A stretch of DNA of 64,000 bases from Earliella scabrosa (Eukaryota > Basidiomycota > Agaricomycetes > Polyporales > Polyporaceae). Within the stretch, counting starts at the first letter, position 1, and every line of letters starts with the position of its first letter. The notes under the pieces were generated by a model. The model was not told the origin of the DNA, made no database searches, and saw only the letters and a program-made list of their open reading frames with translations. Shown piece by piece: positions 30,278-41,860 of this stretch. A program made the position numbers and the translations under genes. Location: NCBI GenBank assembly GCA_022605405.1, contig JABYQQ010000006.1, forward strand, positions 2,108,001 to 2,172,000. The letters are read 5' to 3'.

Positions 30278-32084
30278 GGTTTCCTAAACGTCAAATATTT
30301 GTAGGAGTGTGCAACCCGTCACGGCTATAGCCAACGAGTTGCTTGCCTCCCTCGCTACAGAGGGAGTGCAGGACGTGCAGGCCACGTCTCGTCCTCGTGA
30401 AGACCCGTTTGAACGCTTGCCGCCGGAGCTCCTCTCGCGCATCTTCTCCGAAGTATCGTTCATCTATCACCTCGAAAATATGAGCCGAACCGCGGTGTGG
30501 AGACAGCGTCCACGGGTCTCTACGTATATGCGGTGGACACGACTCATGGGAGTCTCTCGACGTTGGCGCGATATCGGACAAGCGACGCCAGACCTGTGGA
30601 GCACAATTTCCGTCGTTGGAGGAGTTCAATCGCTGCAGATCCGGCTGTCGCGATCGGGTCAGGCTGCCCTGGACTTGTTCTTCGTTCATGCTCCCGACAT
30701 GGTATCAGCCGCGATCCCCATCCTCACTCCCCATGCCCCTCGCATCCGGTCAATCCATGTCATGAAGTCTTACGGCTTCCAATCGGACCTGGTGGCCATC
30801 CGGCCGCTGTTCAGAGTCCCTCTTCCCAGCCTTCGGATCCTGCGTCTTATGGCTACCCGTGGCGTTCTCAGCCGAAATGACGGGAAATCCGTTGACCTCG
30901 GACTCGCAACCGCATTACAATGCCATCCACACGAGTTCGTTACGTGTAACATCATACTCCCACCTTCCCGCTCGCCCTTCTGGTCAGAGCTTCGCGTCCT
31001 GCAACTGGATCACCACACCTACGGTGGCATTCCCATGTCAGCTGCGGATGTACTGGCGATCCTACAATCCGCTCCTCTTCTAGAGTCGCTCACGGTCGGC
31101 CCGTACTTGCTGAACTATCTCTTCATGTACCCCAACATTCCGGGGGCCATCGCGAACCAGGCACCACTGACACTCCTGCATCTACGGCACCTCACCGTCA
31201 TCGCATGCTACGAGTTCGCGTGTCCACTGCTGCAACGCATTGGAGCGCCGCACTTGCAAAGTTTACACATCGACCTCCGCGTATCCCACGAGGACCCTCG
31301 CGCCCTCCCCCATCTCCTTCCGCAAATGCTACATCCCACCCACCAACAGTTCCTCCGCCGTCTTTCCGCCATCCGGGTACATCCCTCCTTCCACTATAGC
31401 GACTTGGAGGATGGCCTCCTGAAGACAGAGCGATTCGATCTGAGGGACGCCGGCAATGCGCCGAATCGCGCGCAAGACGCGTTCTCGCTCGGCGTGCTCC
31501 GCGAAGATCCACAGCCTCCGTGGATCACGTCCTACGCCCTGCGGACCCTCGGCCGCTTCTTCTCGGGCGTGCCTCTGCAGCGCGTCGACCTCGTCGAGCA
31601 CACCAACCATTCTGGTACTGCCGACGATCTACTCGGGCTGTTCTCGTCCCTCCCCTCCATCAACGCGTTGGCCATGTCCGACTGTGCCTCTCCCGTCGTC
31701 CATGCCGTGCTTGACACGCTCAAAACAATCCCCAGCGGTGGCGGAGCGAACCTGAAGACCATCGAGACCGCGCATGCCCGCTTTGAGCTCCCGCACGAGT
31801 ACGAGGACATCGTCGAGCATCTCGTGGCTGTTGCTCGTGCTCGTGCGGAAGCCGGGCAGCCCCTGGACTGCGTCTCTGTCGCTGTCCCGCATCGCGATAC
31901 GCCTGGGGCCGATTCGCGGCTGTTGAAGCTGCTGGCTGCAAATTACGCCAACAGGGTTCTCCTGAAGGATCGATACCATCCCGACAACGAGCCGCTGGTG
32001 TTCTCCAAGGAGGGCGAGGCGCCAGGAGACTTCGAGCTAGATGCAGAGATCGAGTGCTACCTGGCATCTGCGACGGAGCAGTAG
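30234..32084 (+). CDS. F-box protein (paralog 1)
   Basis: A 14-nt first exon (30234-30247, ATG CCC ATA GCG TC) splices through a GTAAGC donor to 30305 and continues to a TAG at 32084, about 597 residues. This exon is chosen because the long ORF has no ATG before the F-box. The F-box spans residues of about 37-95: FERLPPELLSRIFSEV, then WTRLMGVSRRWRDIGQATPDLWSTI. The remainder has the spaced Leu/His pattern of basidiomycete F-box proteins with weak leucine-rich repeats (LLESLTVGPYL, LLHLRHLTVI, LQSLHIDL). Such proteins bind Skp1 and present a substrate to an SCF ubiquitin ligase; the substrate is unknown. A tandem paralog follows at 32.7 kb. Confidence 0.85.
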
Positions 32085-32680
32085 GGAGTATTCAGTGTGA
32101 TCTTTCAAACTGACAAGCGCAACGTTGATGTTTATGTTCACAAGTTCTCGTGAGTGCTCAGTGCGCTGCCATGCTGTGCTGCCGGTCCTGACTTGCCCCC
32201 CGGAACAGTGAACAGAAGATGTGCGTTCAAACCTCAGCCAAAGAGCATATTATATCTTCTTGCGGAAATCGGCGGCGGCAACCTACCATGTTTATCATTG
32301 GAGCAGTGGCAACCTGTTATGTGTAGCAACTGGGAACTTTGCGATGCCATTGTTCATGAGAAAGTGGCTAACGGGTGAACAATTCGGTCTCAGGGCTCTG
32401 AGAGAGCGGCCACGACATTGACCATGACCACGCGTTCACAATGTCTCTTGTGCTTGAAGTTGCTGTTAGTTGAGAACCCGTATACTTAGTGCGCTGTCTG
32501 ACTCTCAAGGCTCACTTCTCTCGGCAGTTCCCGTTGGCGCTTACATATGCAAGGCGCCACTGCGAAACTTAATCGCCATCATCTTTGCGAATTCCAGCAC
32601 TGCATCAAGCCTGCTGCTCCATACTACTGTAAGGTTTCTGAATAAACGCATCCAATATGATCTGAACCGTGACCCTAGAG
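32085..32680. other. Between F-box paralogs
   Basis: The interval probably holds a 3' UTR and the first exon of the second F-box gene. A GTAAGG donor near 32631 with an acceptor at 32680 would join an upstream exon in phase, but the starting ATG could not be fixed. Confidence 0.4.
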
Positions 32681-34399
32681 TGCCGCAGGACACCCCTCAA
32701 TCTGGATTGCCGCCTGCCTACGGAGCTGCTGCTCCAGATTTTCCTCGAAGTATCACTGCTATGTCGCGAGGAAAACGCAAACTTGTATGCTCGGATCGAT
32801 CACCATTCACTGCGGGATTACATGGAATGGACAAATTTGATGCTCGTCTGCTGGCGTTGGCGCAACATAGGATTAGAATCGTCGAGGCTGTGGAACACAA
32901 TTACCGTTACCGGAGGGAGTGAATCGTTGCAGCTTCAGCTGTCCCGCACCGGTCAAATTTCCCTCCACCTGTTCTTCACAGTTTCCGGCGACACCACTCG
33001 GATATCCACCGCAATCCCCATCCTCGTCCCGCATGCCTCTCGCATCCGCTCGATTCATCTGGCGCGCTCATGCAGATACCCTGGGGACCTTCAGGCTGTC
33101 CGGCCACTGTTCAGTGTCCCCCTTCCCAACCTTCGCACCTTACGTCTTACAGCTACTCGCGGCATTTTTGGTATCAATGACGGGCAATCCTATGACATCG
33201 GTCTTGCAGACGACGCGTTGCAAAGCCATCCGCATGAGCTTGCGATACTGAACATCGTACCTCCACCACCCTCATCATCATTCTGGTCGCAGATTCGTGT
33301 CCTAGAGCTTCTGCATCATGGACACGGTGCACCGATATCTGCCGGTGACGTCCTAGCGATTCTGCGGGCCACCCCGCTCGTCGAATCGCTCACAGTTGCC
33401 CCACACATGACGGATGATTCCCTCATGTACCCTGATCTCTTAGGAGATATCACAACCCAGACGTCATTGAATCTCATCCATCTACGACATCTCACCGTGG
33501 CTGCATGCCGCGAGTTCGCCTCTCCTCTCCTTCAGCACATAGGCGCGCCGCAGATGCAAAGCTTACATCTTGACATTCACATACGGAACGACGGCCCGGG
33601 CACCGTCCCGGACATATTCGCAAAAATGCTACATTCCACCCACCAAGAGTTCCTCTGTCGCTTCCAGACTATCCGGGTACATACCTCCTACACATATGAT
33701 GAGGTTGACGAGTTCCTCAGTGTCGAGCGATTCAACTTCAGGGAGGCCGGCTGCCATCCATCGCGCAGTCCAGCACAAGGCTCGTTCTCGCTCGGCGTAT
33801 TCCGTACAAATCCACAGCGGCGTCCATTCGTTACATCATTTGCTCTACGAACCCTGGGTAGCCTCTTCTCTGGTATTCCGCTGCAGCACGTCGACCTCGT
33901 CGAATACCGCATGCAATCCGACATCGCCAATGACCTATCGGGGTTGTTGTTGTCCCTCCCTTCCGTCGACACATTATCCTTTTCTGACTGTTCATTCTCC
34001 GACCTCAAAGCCGCGCTTTCCGTGGTGAAGAACCTGGTGACCCCCACCAGTGGTGGAGCAAACCTGAAAACCCTCGAGACCACGCATGCCCACTTCGAGA
34101 CCCCTCACGAGTACAAGGACGTCCTCGATGATCTCGTGTCTGTCGCTCGCTTACGAGCAGAAGCTGGAAGGCCCCTGGACTGTGTCGCTGTCACTGTCCC
34201 GTATCGCAACACGGACCTCGATGTACGGCTATTGAAGCTGCTCGCCGTCCATTGTGCCGATAGAGTTCTTCTCAAGGATCGCTACCGCCCCGATGACGAG
34301 CCGCTGGTGTTCTCCAAGGAGGGCGAGCCGGCCGAGGACTTTGAACTGGATGCGGAGATCGAGTACTACCTCGCTTCGGTAGCGCAGTCGCCTGAATGA
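32681..34399 (+). CDS. F-box protein (paralog 2), 5' end unresolved
   Basis: The ORF encodes about 572 residues downstream of an acceptor at 32680 and ends in a TGA at 34399. It aligns with the F-box gene at 30.2-32.1 kb along its whole length. The F-box reads LDCRLPTELLLQIFLEVSL followed by WTNLMLVCWRWRNIGLESSRLWNTI. The C-terminal block is nearly identical in both paralogs (RVLLKDRY, EPLVFSKEGE, ELDAEIE.YLAS). No in-frame ATG precedes the F-box in this exon, so a short first exon like that of paralog 1 is expected upstream. Its last 310 bp are duplicated almost unchanged at 37147-37453. Confidence 0.8.
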   Translation, partial: CRRTPLNLDCRLPTELLLQIFLEVSLLCREENANLYARIDHHSLRDYMEWTNLMLVCWRWRNIGLESSRLWNTITVTGGSESLQLQLSRTGQISLHLFFTVSGDTTRISTAIPILVPHASRIRSIHLARSCRYPGDLQAVRPLFSVPLPNLRTLRLTATRGIFGINDGQSYDIGLADDALQSHPHELAILNIVPPPPSSSFWSQIRVLELLHHGHGAPISAGDVLAILRATPLVESLTVAPHMTDDSLMYPDLLGDITTQTSLNLIHLRHLTVAACREFASPLLQHIGAPQMQSLHLDIHIRNDGPGTVPDIFAKMLHSTHQEFLCRFQTIRVHTSYTYDEVDEFLSVERFNFREAGCHPSRSPAQGSFSLGVFRTNPQRRPFVTSFALRTLGSLFSGIPLQHVDLVEYRMQSDIANDLSGLLLSLPSVDTLSFSDCSFSDLKAALSVVKNLVTPTSGGANLKTLETTHAHFETPHEYKDVLDDLVSVARLRAEAGRPLDCVAVTVPYRNTDLDVRLLKLLAVHCADRVLLKDRYRPDDEPLVFSKEGEPAEDFELDAEIEYYLASVAQSPE

Positions 34400-34765
34400 G
34401 TGATGATTGAGCTGTAGTCACTACTACTCTCTGATACACTTGCTCACTGGTTCCTATGTGTATAATAGCCGCGATTGGACGGATGGAAGCGAAACAGCGG
34501 ACATGAATGAGCCTATATCAGACCCGTCGGGCTGCCCAGAAACGGTGATCTTGCCTGGCAGGTCGAGAAAACGCCGGTTCAGTGAGCTGCATCGCGAATA
34601 GTCGATATCTCGAGTGTGCGTACGGTATTACCAACAGTTGTAGTATATCATTGGGGAACAGGACACACGTACACATCTAGATGGTACAGATGCGCTGTGT
34701 ACGGAGTGCATGAACTATGTTCGACCTTCAAGTTGTGAATGCACCATAGGCACGAGCAACCGGGC
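34400..34765. other. Intergenic within duplicated block
   Basis: A spacer between convergent genes. It contains a short Arg/Ser-rich ORF tail present in both duplicate blocks (near 34560 and 37650), but I see no gene. Confidence 0.4.
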
Positions 34766-35458
34766 CTAGATCGAACCGAAGACGGTGATGGTTGCAGCGC
34801 TCTGTGCGTCTGCCGGGAAGCTGACGTTGGCGAGGAGGAACCTGCTGTTCAGGGAGCTGTATTGCTCGGAGTCGGTCTCCACGTGTCTGAGCACGGCGTG
34901 CGGTCAGTGTCACACCTTCCGAGCGATATTGCAGGCTTGACTCACAGGTAGACAAGGTCCGATTCAAATAGTCTCCTATTGATAAGCTCGTTTAGTCACC
35001 ACGTTCTCTCTCTCGGCGCACGTAGACGGAGGCACGGTCAGTATACGCACCCGACGCCCTGCGCGCGGAAGTGCGCGAACTTGTTGTCTGCGGTCCAGAT
35101 GAGCGGCAAGACTGCTTCGGGGAAGAACACTCCCGAGTTGCTGATGATACCCGTGTCCGCCGTCGGGAGCAGCCTCGCGACAAGGTTCCCGGAGGTGTCG
35201 GTGAGGTTACCTCTGCACAACCCAAAGATCAATGGGACTCTCATACTAGCGTGGATGGTGGACTGACCCGGAAATAACACCATGCACGCGGGTACCGAAG
35301 GTACTGTTGGGAATCGTGAGGAAGTCTGCAATGGTGAAGCTGCCGACAAAGAGGGTCTCGAATGTCGGCGGTGTCGAACCCTGGGGCGCCTGGGCAGCCG
35401 CAAGCTGGGTTGCGGAAAGTGCGGCAAAGACGGCGGAGACGAAGGATAGAAGGCGCAT
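34766..35458 (-). CDS. Secreted DUF3237-like protein (paralog 1)
   Basis: Exons 35268-35458, 35051-35212, 34946-34975 and 34766-34886 (minus strand) join in phase to 167 residues. Residues 1 to about 22 are a typical signal peptide (MRLLSFVSAVFAALSATQLA). The mature part has the DUF3237 order: an opening strand (FETLFVGSF), a GTR turn, a GGNLTDTSGNL loop, an LIWTADN strand and the closing ETDSEQYSSLNSRFLLANV then TITVFGS. DUF3237 proteins are small beta-barrels of unknown activity. The family call is by pattern and tentative. A GGATAAAAGG TATA-like box lies about 65 bp upstream at 35521-35528. Identical intron positions in two further copies (37888-38583, 40562-41241) confirm the model. Confidence 0.75.
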
Positions 35459-36507
35459 TGTGTTGAAATGTGTCTGGAGGTATGTGCTAGACTGAGGAGC
35501 CCTCGAGGTCTCGTTGAACCTTTTATCCCGTCTGCACATACGCGTCAATGGGTCCACCGTGTGTCCGGTGGATGACTACTCGCTGTGCATGCGCCATCAC
35601 AGCCTGACTGAGAATTGTCGGCTGCATTCCTTGTGCAGGGTCGGGATGACGGGTCCGCCATGGTGACGCGTCTGCCTCTGTGCGTGTGGCGGCATCCTGT
35701 TCTATGCAAAACTCAGCCTAAGCGGCACGAAGTGGGCGCTAGTCACGAACGTCACCTTGTCCGGTCGGAATTTGTCAGTCAAAGACCGTCAATGGGAGAT
35801 TCGCTCCTTCATACAGGAACATCATACTAGATGAGGTTAACCGAGTCTCCGGGCGTGGTCGGGACGGATGGTAACTTCTAGTCTCCATACACGTGTATCG
35901 GTAACTTCCAAGTATTGATCTGGAGAAGTTGCTGCTTGACTCGTCCCGTAGCACTGCACGACTAAGTATTGTCAGCTTAACCTTGCATAGATGTGTACGC
36001 TTCTATAGAAGGAATGGCAGTACTCACTTGAGGCAGTGATGGAGGAGTCAGGACGAAAGTGCAATTCAAGTCCGACTCCGACTCCGAGTCGGAGCGCCGC
36101 GTTGCGGGCGCCGGAGCATCTCGGTCCGGGTCGTCCGACCAGCTCCGGCGAACCGAACTTGGTGCACACGGCCCTGTACTATACCACCATTGCGTTCTGT
36201 CTAGTCGTCGACCATATCTCAAGCCTGCCTCAACGGTTGACACCTACGTGTGCGTAAGTACTACGAAAAACTATGTATACGACCCATGTTTGACAGGCTC
36301 GTTCTAGCAACTTCTCACTGGGATATGTATGATTATGCCAGTGGACCACTGCGCGCATCATCTTAACTGATCAGAAAACCGTGAGTACTGCGTTGCCCTC
36401 CTAGGAACTGACCATTTACCTCCGAAGTTAATCTTCCGGATTTTACTAGCAGTGTCCTTGACTTCGGGCGACCCTAGCTAGTATCGCGCTCCCGGACCGC
36501 ACACGCG
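35459..36507. other. Intergenic in duplicated block
   Basis: No intact gene. The stretch 36010-36160 matches 39115-39265 and belongs to the larger duplication. Confidence 0.5.
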
Positions 36508-36510
36508 CAT
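36478..36510 (-). pseudogene. 5' relic of a fourth DUF3237-like gene
   Basis: On the minus strand the start codon and two following codons (ATG CGC GTG at 36510-36502) match the start of the copy at 41241, together with about 450 bp of its upstream region. After codon three the sequence diverges and meets a stop within ten codons. The gene body has been lost and only promoter and start remain. Confidence 0.65.
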
Positions 36511-37100
36511 TGTCGATGTGGGTGAGCTTGTGGTATTGTCAAGTCCTGCACTGATATTTTATGCCCTAGCAATGTAACCGCTCGCTCTCGCCATGCCGTC
36601 TTACCAAACAAGTTGCGCGTACGACTGGCTATTTGATAAGACATGCTTCCCGACCGATCAGCCCATGAAGCCCGCCCGCGAACCAGTGGAACCCATGACG
36701 CGTCCTTGACGACGGCGGAGCGCACAACCTAATGTGTCCGTGGCGCAGACATGTATGGGACTGACGCACGAGTTACTGATGCATACCCTTGTGTCACTGA
36801 ATGCGTCGCAGAACGCGGCCCTCTCCGCCTTGTTACAGGCGGTCGGGTTGCCGTGTTACGTAGGTCAGCTGCGAGGAATGCCGAACGTTGAACGGAGATT
36901 CCGTGGTCGGGGAAGCACTGATTCAGCCTTGCATGAGCGCGTCTCGAATTGAATGGCGTCAACGAGGTGGGACCAATCGAGAAAAAGTCTAGATGGTTGT
37001 GGCTAAATGCGGCACGACCTGCTTATCCTTCACCGGAGCTGTGCCTGGAAGGCATATCGGGGACGTAACACCTTTCGGAGACAGGAGAAACAGGGCTTTG
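36490..37100. repeat. Second duplication, copy C1 (partner 41230-41860)
   Basis: The region upstream of the relic matches the upstream region of the DUF3237-like gene at 40.6-41.2 kb. Landmarks are TCCTGCACTGAT (36541/41276), CGTGGTCGGGG (36902/41640), GCTGATTCAGCCT and GAATGGCGTCAAC (about 36950/41695). Confidence 0.8.
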
Positions 37101-37146
37101 AGAGGAGAGGTAAGTGGACATGATGGTAGGTCAGCCTGAGGAATCT

Positions 37147-37453
37147 CGCCCACTTCGAGACCCCTCACGAGTACGAGGACGTCCTCGATGATCTCGTGTC
37201 TGCCGCTTGCTCACGAGCAGAAGCTGGAAGGCCCCTGGACTGTGTCGCTGTCACTGTCCCGTATCGTAACACGGACCTCGATGTACGGCTATTGAAGCTG
37301 CTCGACGTCCATTGTGCCGGTAGAGTTCTTCTCAAGGATCGCTACCGCCCCGATGACAAGCCGCTGGTAATCTCTAAAGAGGGCAAGCCGGCCGAGGACT
37401 TTGAACTGGATGCGGAGTACTATCTCGCTTCGGTATCGCAGTCGCCTGAGTGA
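37147..37453 (+). pseudogene. Truncated F-box gene, 3' end only
   Basis: About 100 codons match the C-terminus of the F-box gene ending at 34399, at near identity, with a 6-nt in-frame deletion that removes Ile-Glu before the YYLAS motif. The F-box and the rest are absent. It is one edge of the segmental duplication. Confidence 0.9.
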
Positions 37454-37887
37454 GTAGCGTTTGATCACTGTGATAGCTGTACTGTCCGCTACACTAGCTT
37501 ACTAGTTCTGATTCGTAAGATAGCCGCGATGGTATGGATGAAAGTGGATCTGGAACAAGCGACGCTGTTGCATATAACAAGGGGGCAATAGACGGATCTA
37601 CATCGGATCCATCCAGCTCCCCGGACACGAAGGTGTTCTTACCCACGAGGAAGCGGCGGTTTAGTGAGCTGTCTCGCGGATAATCAGACTCTCAAGCACG
37701 ATAATTGAGATCGTGGTAGTATATCAGTGGGGAACACATCATCCGGGTGAAGTTCTTGAGCATGACACAACAGTACAGCTGAGTACACTGGCAGTAGTAA
37801 AGGGTATACAGAAGCGCGGTGTACCGACACATGAGCTATGTTCTGTTTCTTGAACGTTCCATGTTCCATGGACACGGGCAGCCGGGC

Positions 37888-38583
37888 CTAAATCGAACCA
37901 AAGACGGTCAAGGTCGCACTGCCCTGACCATCGGCCGGGAAGCTGACATTTCCAAGAAGGAACCGGTTGTTCAGCTCGCTATATTGCTCCGAGTCGGTCT
38001 CCACGTGTCTGAGTGCGGCGTGCGGTGAGTGTCAGACTACCGAGCGATATCGCGAGCTTCACTTACAGGTAGTTCAGGTTCGAGTCGAAGATTCTCCTAT
38101 TGGAAGGCTCGGTAGGTCAACACGTTCTCTCATGCCAGTGGAACACGTTCATGTAGACAAGTGTACGCACCCAATCCCCTGTACTCTGAAGTGAGCAAGC
38201 TTGTTGTCCGCGGTCCAGACAAACGGCAGGATTGCTTCAGGGAAGAACACCCCTGAGTTGCTGATGATACCCGTCTCCGCCGTGGGGAGCAGTGTTGCAA
38301 CAAGGTTCCCGGAGGTATCAGTGAGGTTGCCTCTGCACAACGATAAATGGGTCATTCATAGTAACGCTGATGCACTTGTATGGACGACTCACCCAGTGAC
38401 GACGACGTGCACGCGGGTTCCGAAGGTACTGTTGGGAATCGTGAAGAAGTCTGTGGGGGTAAAGGTGCCGACAAAGAGGGTCTCGAATGTGGGAGGTGTC
38501 GAGCCTTGGGGCGTCTGGGCAGCCGCAAGCTGGGTTGCGGACAGCGCGGTGAAGACGGTGTAGACGAGGGATTGAAGGCGCAT
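37888..38583 (-). CDS. Secreted DUF3237-like protein (paralog 2)
   Basis: Exons 38393-38583, 38171-38332, 38067-38096 and 37888-38008 give 167 residues with the same exon lengths (191, 162, 30 and 121 nt) as paralog 1. It has a signal peptide (MRLQSLVYTVFTALSATQLA) and the GGNLTDTSGNLVATLLP and SGVFFPEAILPFVW blocks. It arose with the surrounding 2.1-kb duplication and remains open, so it is probably functional. The TATA-like GGATAAAAGGC upstream (about 38629) is kept. Confidence 0.75.
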
Positions 38584-40561
38584 TGTGTTGAGGTGTGTCT
38601 GGGGGATGTACTGCACTTTGTGGAGCCTTTTATCCCGTCCGCACATACGCGTCAATGTGTCCACCGTGCCATCCCCGGTAGATGACTACTCACTGTGCCT
38701 GCGCCATCACAGATCTATACTGACTGAGAATATTTGTCTGCATTCCCTGTGCAGGGGTGGGAAGATAGTGCCGCGATGGTAACGCGTCTACTCTGAGCGA
38801 GTGTCAGCGACCTGTTCAATACAAAACTCAGCCTACGCGGCACGAAGCGGGCGGCAGCCACGAGTACTAGCTTGTTCGGTTGGGATACGTCCGTAAATGC
38901 CGCTCCACGGGAGCTACGAGCAGTAGGCACTTCGCTCCTCCACCTAAGGACATCACTGCACTATGTAAGTGAGGCTATCACTAGTAGTACTAGCAAGCGG
39001 AAACAGATCGTGACTGGTGTGGAGGATTTGCTGGTGGTGGATGATCCTCTTGTAGCACTGCATCATGATGATCATCTGGCTTCTATTGTTAAGGTATGTA
39101 CGCCTCCATGGAATCGCACTTACTTCTCGGAGGCAGTGACGGTTACCCGGTGTATGGAGAACGATAAGGTCCGAATCCGAGTCGGACTGTCAGGGCGCCT
39201 CATAGCAGGCGCCGGGTCGGGGCATCTCGGTCCGAGTCGTCCGATCAACGTAGAACCTTCGTTTGACCTCGTTGAAGCAGCCAAGAATCCCCAGTCGACG
39301 GTGGACTCGGACCACTGCCATGCCACACCCTCTACACACGCCCGAGCAGTCTTTGACATCCTCAGGACGCCTTGGCACGCAGTTTGAAGACGCTCGAGGT
39401 CGTCCATGGCGATCGCGGCTAGTACGTTGGTGCCGAACAAGTGATGGACGTCGCCTGTTGCCGTGCTGAAGCCGGGCCCGCTCGAGTGCGTCTCCCTCGT
39501 TGGATCGTACCGCACAAACGTTTGAGTCCAGGAGCCAGATGCTGAGATTCGTAGGAACCAATGCCGCGAAGAGGATGCCACCGCTCACAGGGATGGCGAT
39601 CACGACGACGTCGAACCGCTAGTCTTCTTGTCGGAGGGAGGTGCTAGTCTAGGTATCTGAGCTTCTCATAGTGCCAGTGGATGACCGTGAGCATCATATC
39701 TTGTTTCCTGAATTGCCAAGCTGATGCATGTGCTAAGCAATTACCAGCGAGACGTGCACGGTCCGGACGGTCGTTGTCACTGTACAACGGCTTGGCCGTC
39801 GAGAGCGGCAGTTACAAAAACAATCGTAATTGGGCGTCCCGGCCATGCATCCAGAACGTATCAACGTGCCTGCTTCCACTTAACCTCCCGAGTCCGCGCT
39901 CTAGTGGTAATTCCGCGGTGGTTGGGGTGCCACTGGTAATGGCTGTCCAGTCGGAACCGCAGTTACTGCGAGTACAGTAGACACAACGCACAATTTTTTA
40001 GATCTCCAGTATGTGCGAAGCCGACTCCTCACACTGTAGGCTGATTGTGTCATTGATGCCGCTGCCAGTGTCACGAAGATTGCGGTTAATGAGCGGGTAT
40101 GGGCTGTGCAGTGCCCATCTCTCTTGTACATAGTCGCCGTTAAACCCCGGACAGGCTGACAGCCCATCACGGCTTGGCTCGAACATCATATGTATGCTCG
40201 AAGGGTGCCGAAGACCTCATGCGAACGGCTTACCTGTTCAGAGGATATGTCTGCTGTCTGTCACTATCGCGAAGCTTGTCCCGGCGAAGGAACAACTGAC
40301 TCATCCTCACCCTCAGCGTGACCCTCAATCCAATACCGTCTGCCAAGGATGGGTTGCGACATATCGCGTCAGGATCTCACTGATGCATGCCTGGCGCTCT
40401 GCTAATACTCAAGACTGCACACGGCCGGATTAGCCCCGGTGGCTGGTAGAATCCCCGGTGAGCACATGGTCCATCTTGTGCTCACGTCCCTTTCGTCTCG
40501 GAGTGACATATATCTATATTATCGTGGATGCGACGCGAAGGGAGTACGGACGCATCACACT
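38584..40561. other. Intergenic, 2 kb, with gene-fragment-like ORFs
   Basis: The right part of the segmental duplication ends near 39270. On the minus strand 39605-39120 several overlapping ORFs (one 153 codons, one 137) look like a frame-shifted coding remnant, with blocks such as DVHHLFGTNVLAAIAMDDLE. I cannot name the parent gene. Nothing is seen at 39.7-40.5 kb. Confidence 0.4.
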
Positions 40562-41241
40562 CTACGTTGAACCAAAAATCGTCACCACGGGATTTCCTCC
40601 CTCCGGGAAGGTAATATTGGCCACGAGGAAGCGGCTATTCAGATCTCTGTACTGCTCGGAGTCGGTCTCGAGGTGACTGGAAGGGGCAGAAGGCGTCCAT
40701 CAGGTGAGCCACTTCTAGCCTGCAAGGATTCTTGCACTCACATGTATGCGAGGGAAGACACTCCGATTCTCCTAATCCAAGACATGTGAATCATTGTAAT
40801 CTTCCTGAAGCCTTTTCAAGAGGGACGTCCACATACCCTATGCCCTGAAGGCGAAGGTGCGCCAGCTTCTTGTCGGCCGTCCATATCAACGGTAGGATGG
40901 ACTCGGGGAAGAAGACTCCCGAGCTGTCTATGATACCCGTGTCAGACGTCGGGAGCATTGTCGCAACCAAGTTTCCTGCTGGGTCATTGAAGCTTCCCCT
41001 ACAGCAGTCCAACGGTGTGAGTAGAGCGTTTGACGTACGGGTCACCGAGCTACCGAACTCACCCAGGAACCACCACATGAGTGCGTGTTCCAAACGTCCC
41101 ATTCGGAATTGTGAATATGTCGGCGATCTCGAATGTCCCCACAAACAATGGCTCGAAATTCGGAGGGGATGCAGGCGTCAGAGCTCTGGCGGACACGGAG
41201 AGCCCTGCAAGAACGGAGCACAGTAGGGAGAGTACGCGCAT
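40562..41241 (-). CDS. Secreted DUF3237-like protein (paralog 3)
   Basis: Exons 41063-41241, 40837-40998, 40742-40771 and 40562-40676 give 161 residues. It has a signal peptide (MRVLSLLCSVLAGLSVSARA) and the same mature blocks as the other copies (FEPLFVGTFEIAD, GGSFNDPAGNLVATMLP, GVFFPESILPLIWTADKK). Exon 2 is again 162 nt and exon 3 again 30 nt. It is the most diverged of the three intact copies and, judging by shared flanks, is closest to the source of the relic at 36.5 kb. Confidence 0.75.
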
Positions 41242-41860
41242 TGTTGATGCAAGTGAGTGGTGGCGGAATCATCCAGTCCTGCACTGATCTTTTAAAGTAC
41301 CCCAGGCCGTGAGCTAGACGATATACGCTCGTTCCCGCCCCGTCCGTCTTACCAAGGAAGCTGTGTACATGACTACCTGTTCAATAGTAGTCATGGTCCT
41401 CCTATCATCAGCGCGTGAAGGTCGCTTGCAATCCCACAGCGCCTCCTTGACATTGGCGGAACGCATAGCCCACGGTGTGTGTCGCGGATACATATATGGA
41501 ACTGATACATGACTGCTGATTCATACCCTCATGCTTTTCAATTGATCGAAGAGCAAGCACACAGCCATCTACGGTCTTGTTGCAGGGGGTCGACTCGCCG
41601 TATTGTGTAGATGAATAGAGTAAAATTCCGAACGGAAATCCCGTGGTCGGGGCAGCGCTGATTCAGCCTCATGAGAGAGCGCATCTCGAATTCAATGGCG
41701 TCAACAGGTAAGACCAATCGCAACAACAATGATCAATTGTGCTACTGAGTTTCTCACTAGTTGAACCTGCCCTATGTTCACCAGAGCTGAGTCTGGATGG
41801 TGGCATGATTGGAGCCATAGTATCCTTTGGAGGCCTGAGGGTATGGACGTGATAGGTATG
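41230..41860. repeat. Second duplication, copy C2 (partner 36490-37100)
   Basis: The promoter side and beyond of paralog 3, collinear with 36490-37100. The remaining interval to 42044 shows no gene. Confidence 0.8.

Larger units (their letters stand above)
34088..36260. repeat. Segmental duplication, copy A (partner 37147-39270)
   Basis: Sequence from the F-box 3' end through the DUF3237-like gene and on to about 36.26 kb recurs collinearly at 37147-39270. Shared landmarks are the F-box stop (34399/37453), gene stop (34766/37888), gene start (35458/38583) and a GTCCGA-rich tract (about 36075/39165). The spacing is conserved to within about 70 bp. Confidence 0.85.
37147..39270. repeat. Segmental duplication, copy B (partner 34088-36260)
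   Basis: This is the second copy of the 2.1-kb block, in the same orientation. Its left edge falls inside the F-box coding sequence. Confidence 0.85.

Noticed and set aside
39120..39605. Intact gene on the minus strand
   Set aside because: Two overlapping frames each carry partial coding-like sequence, with no splice set that unites them; treated as a probable remnant.
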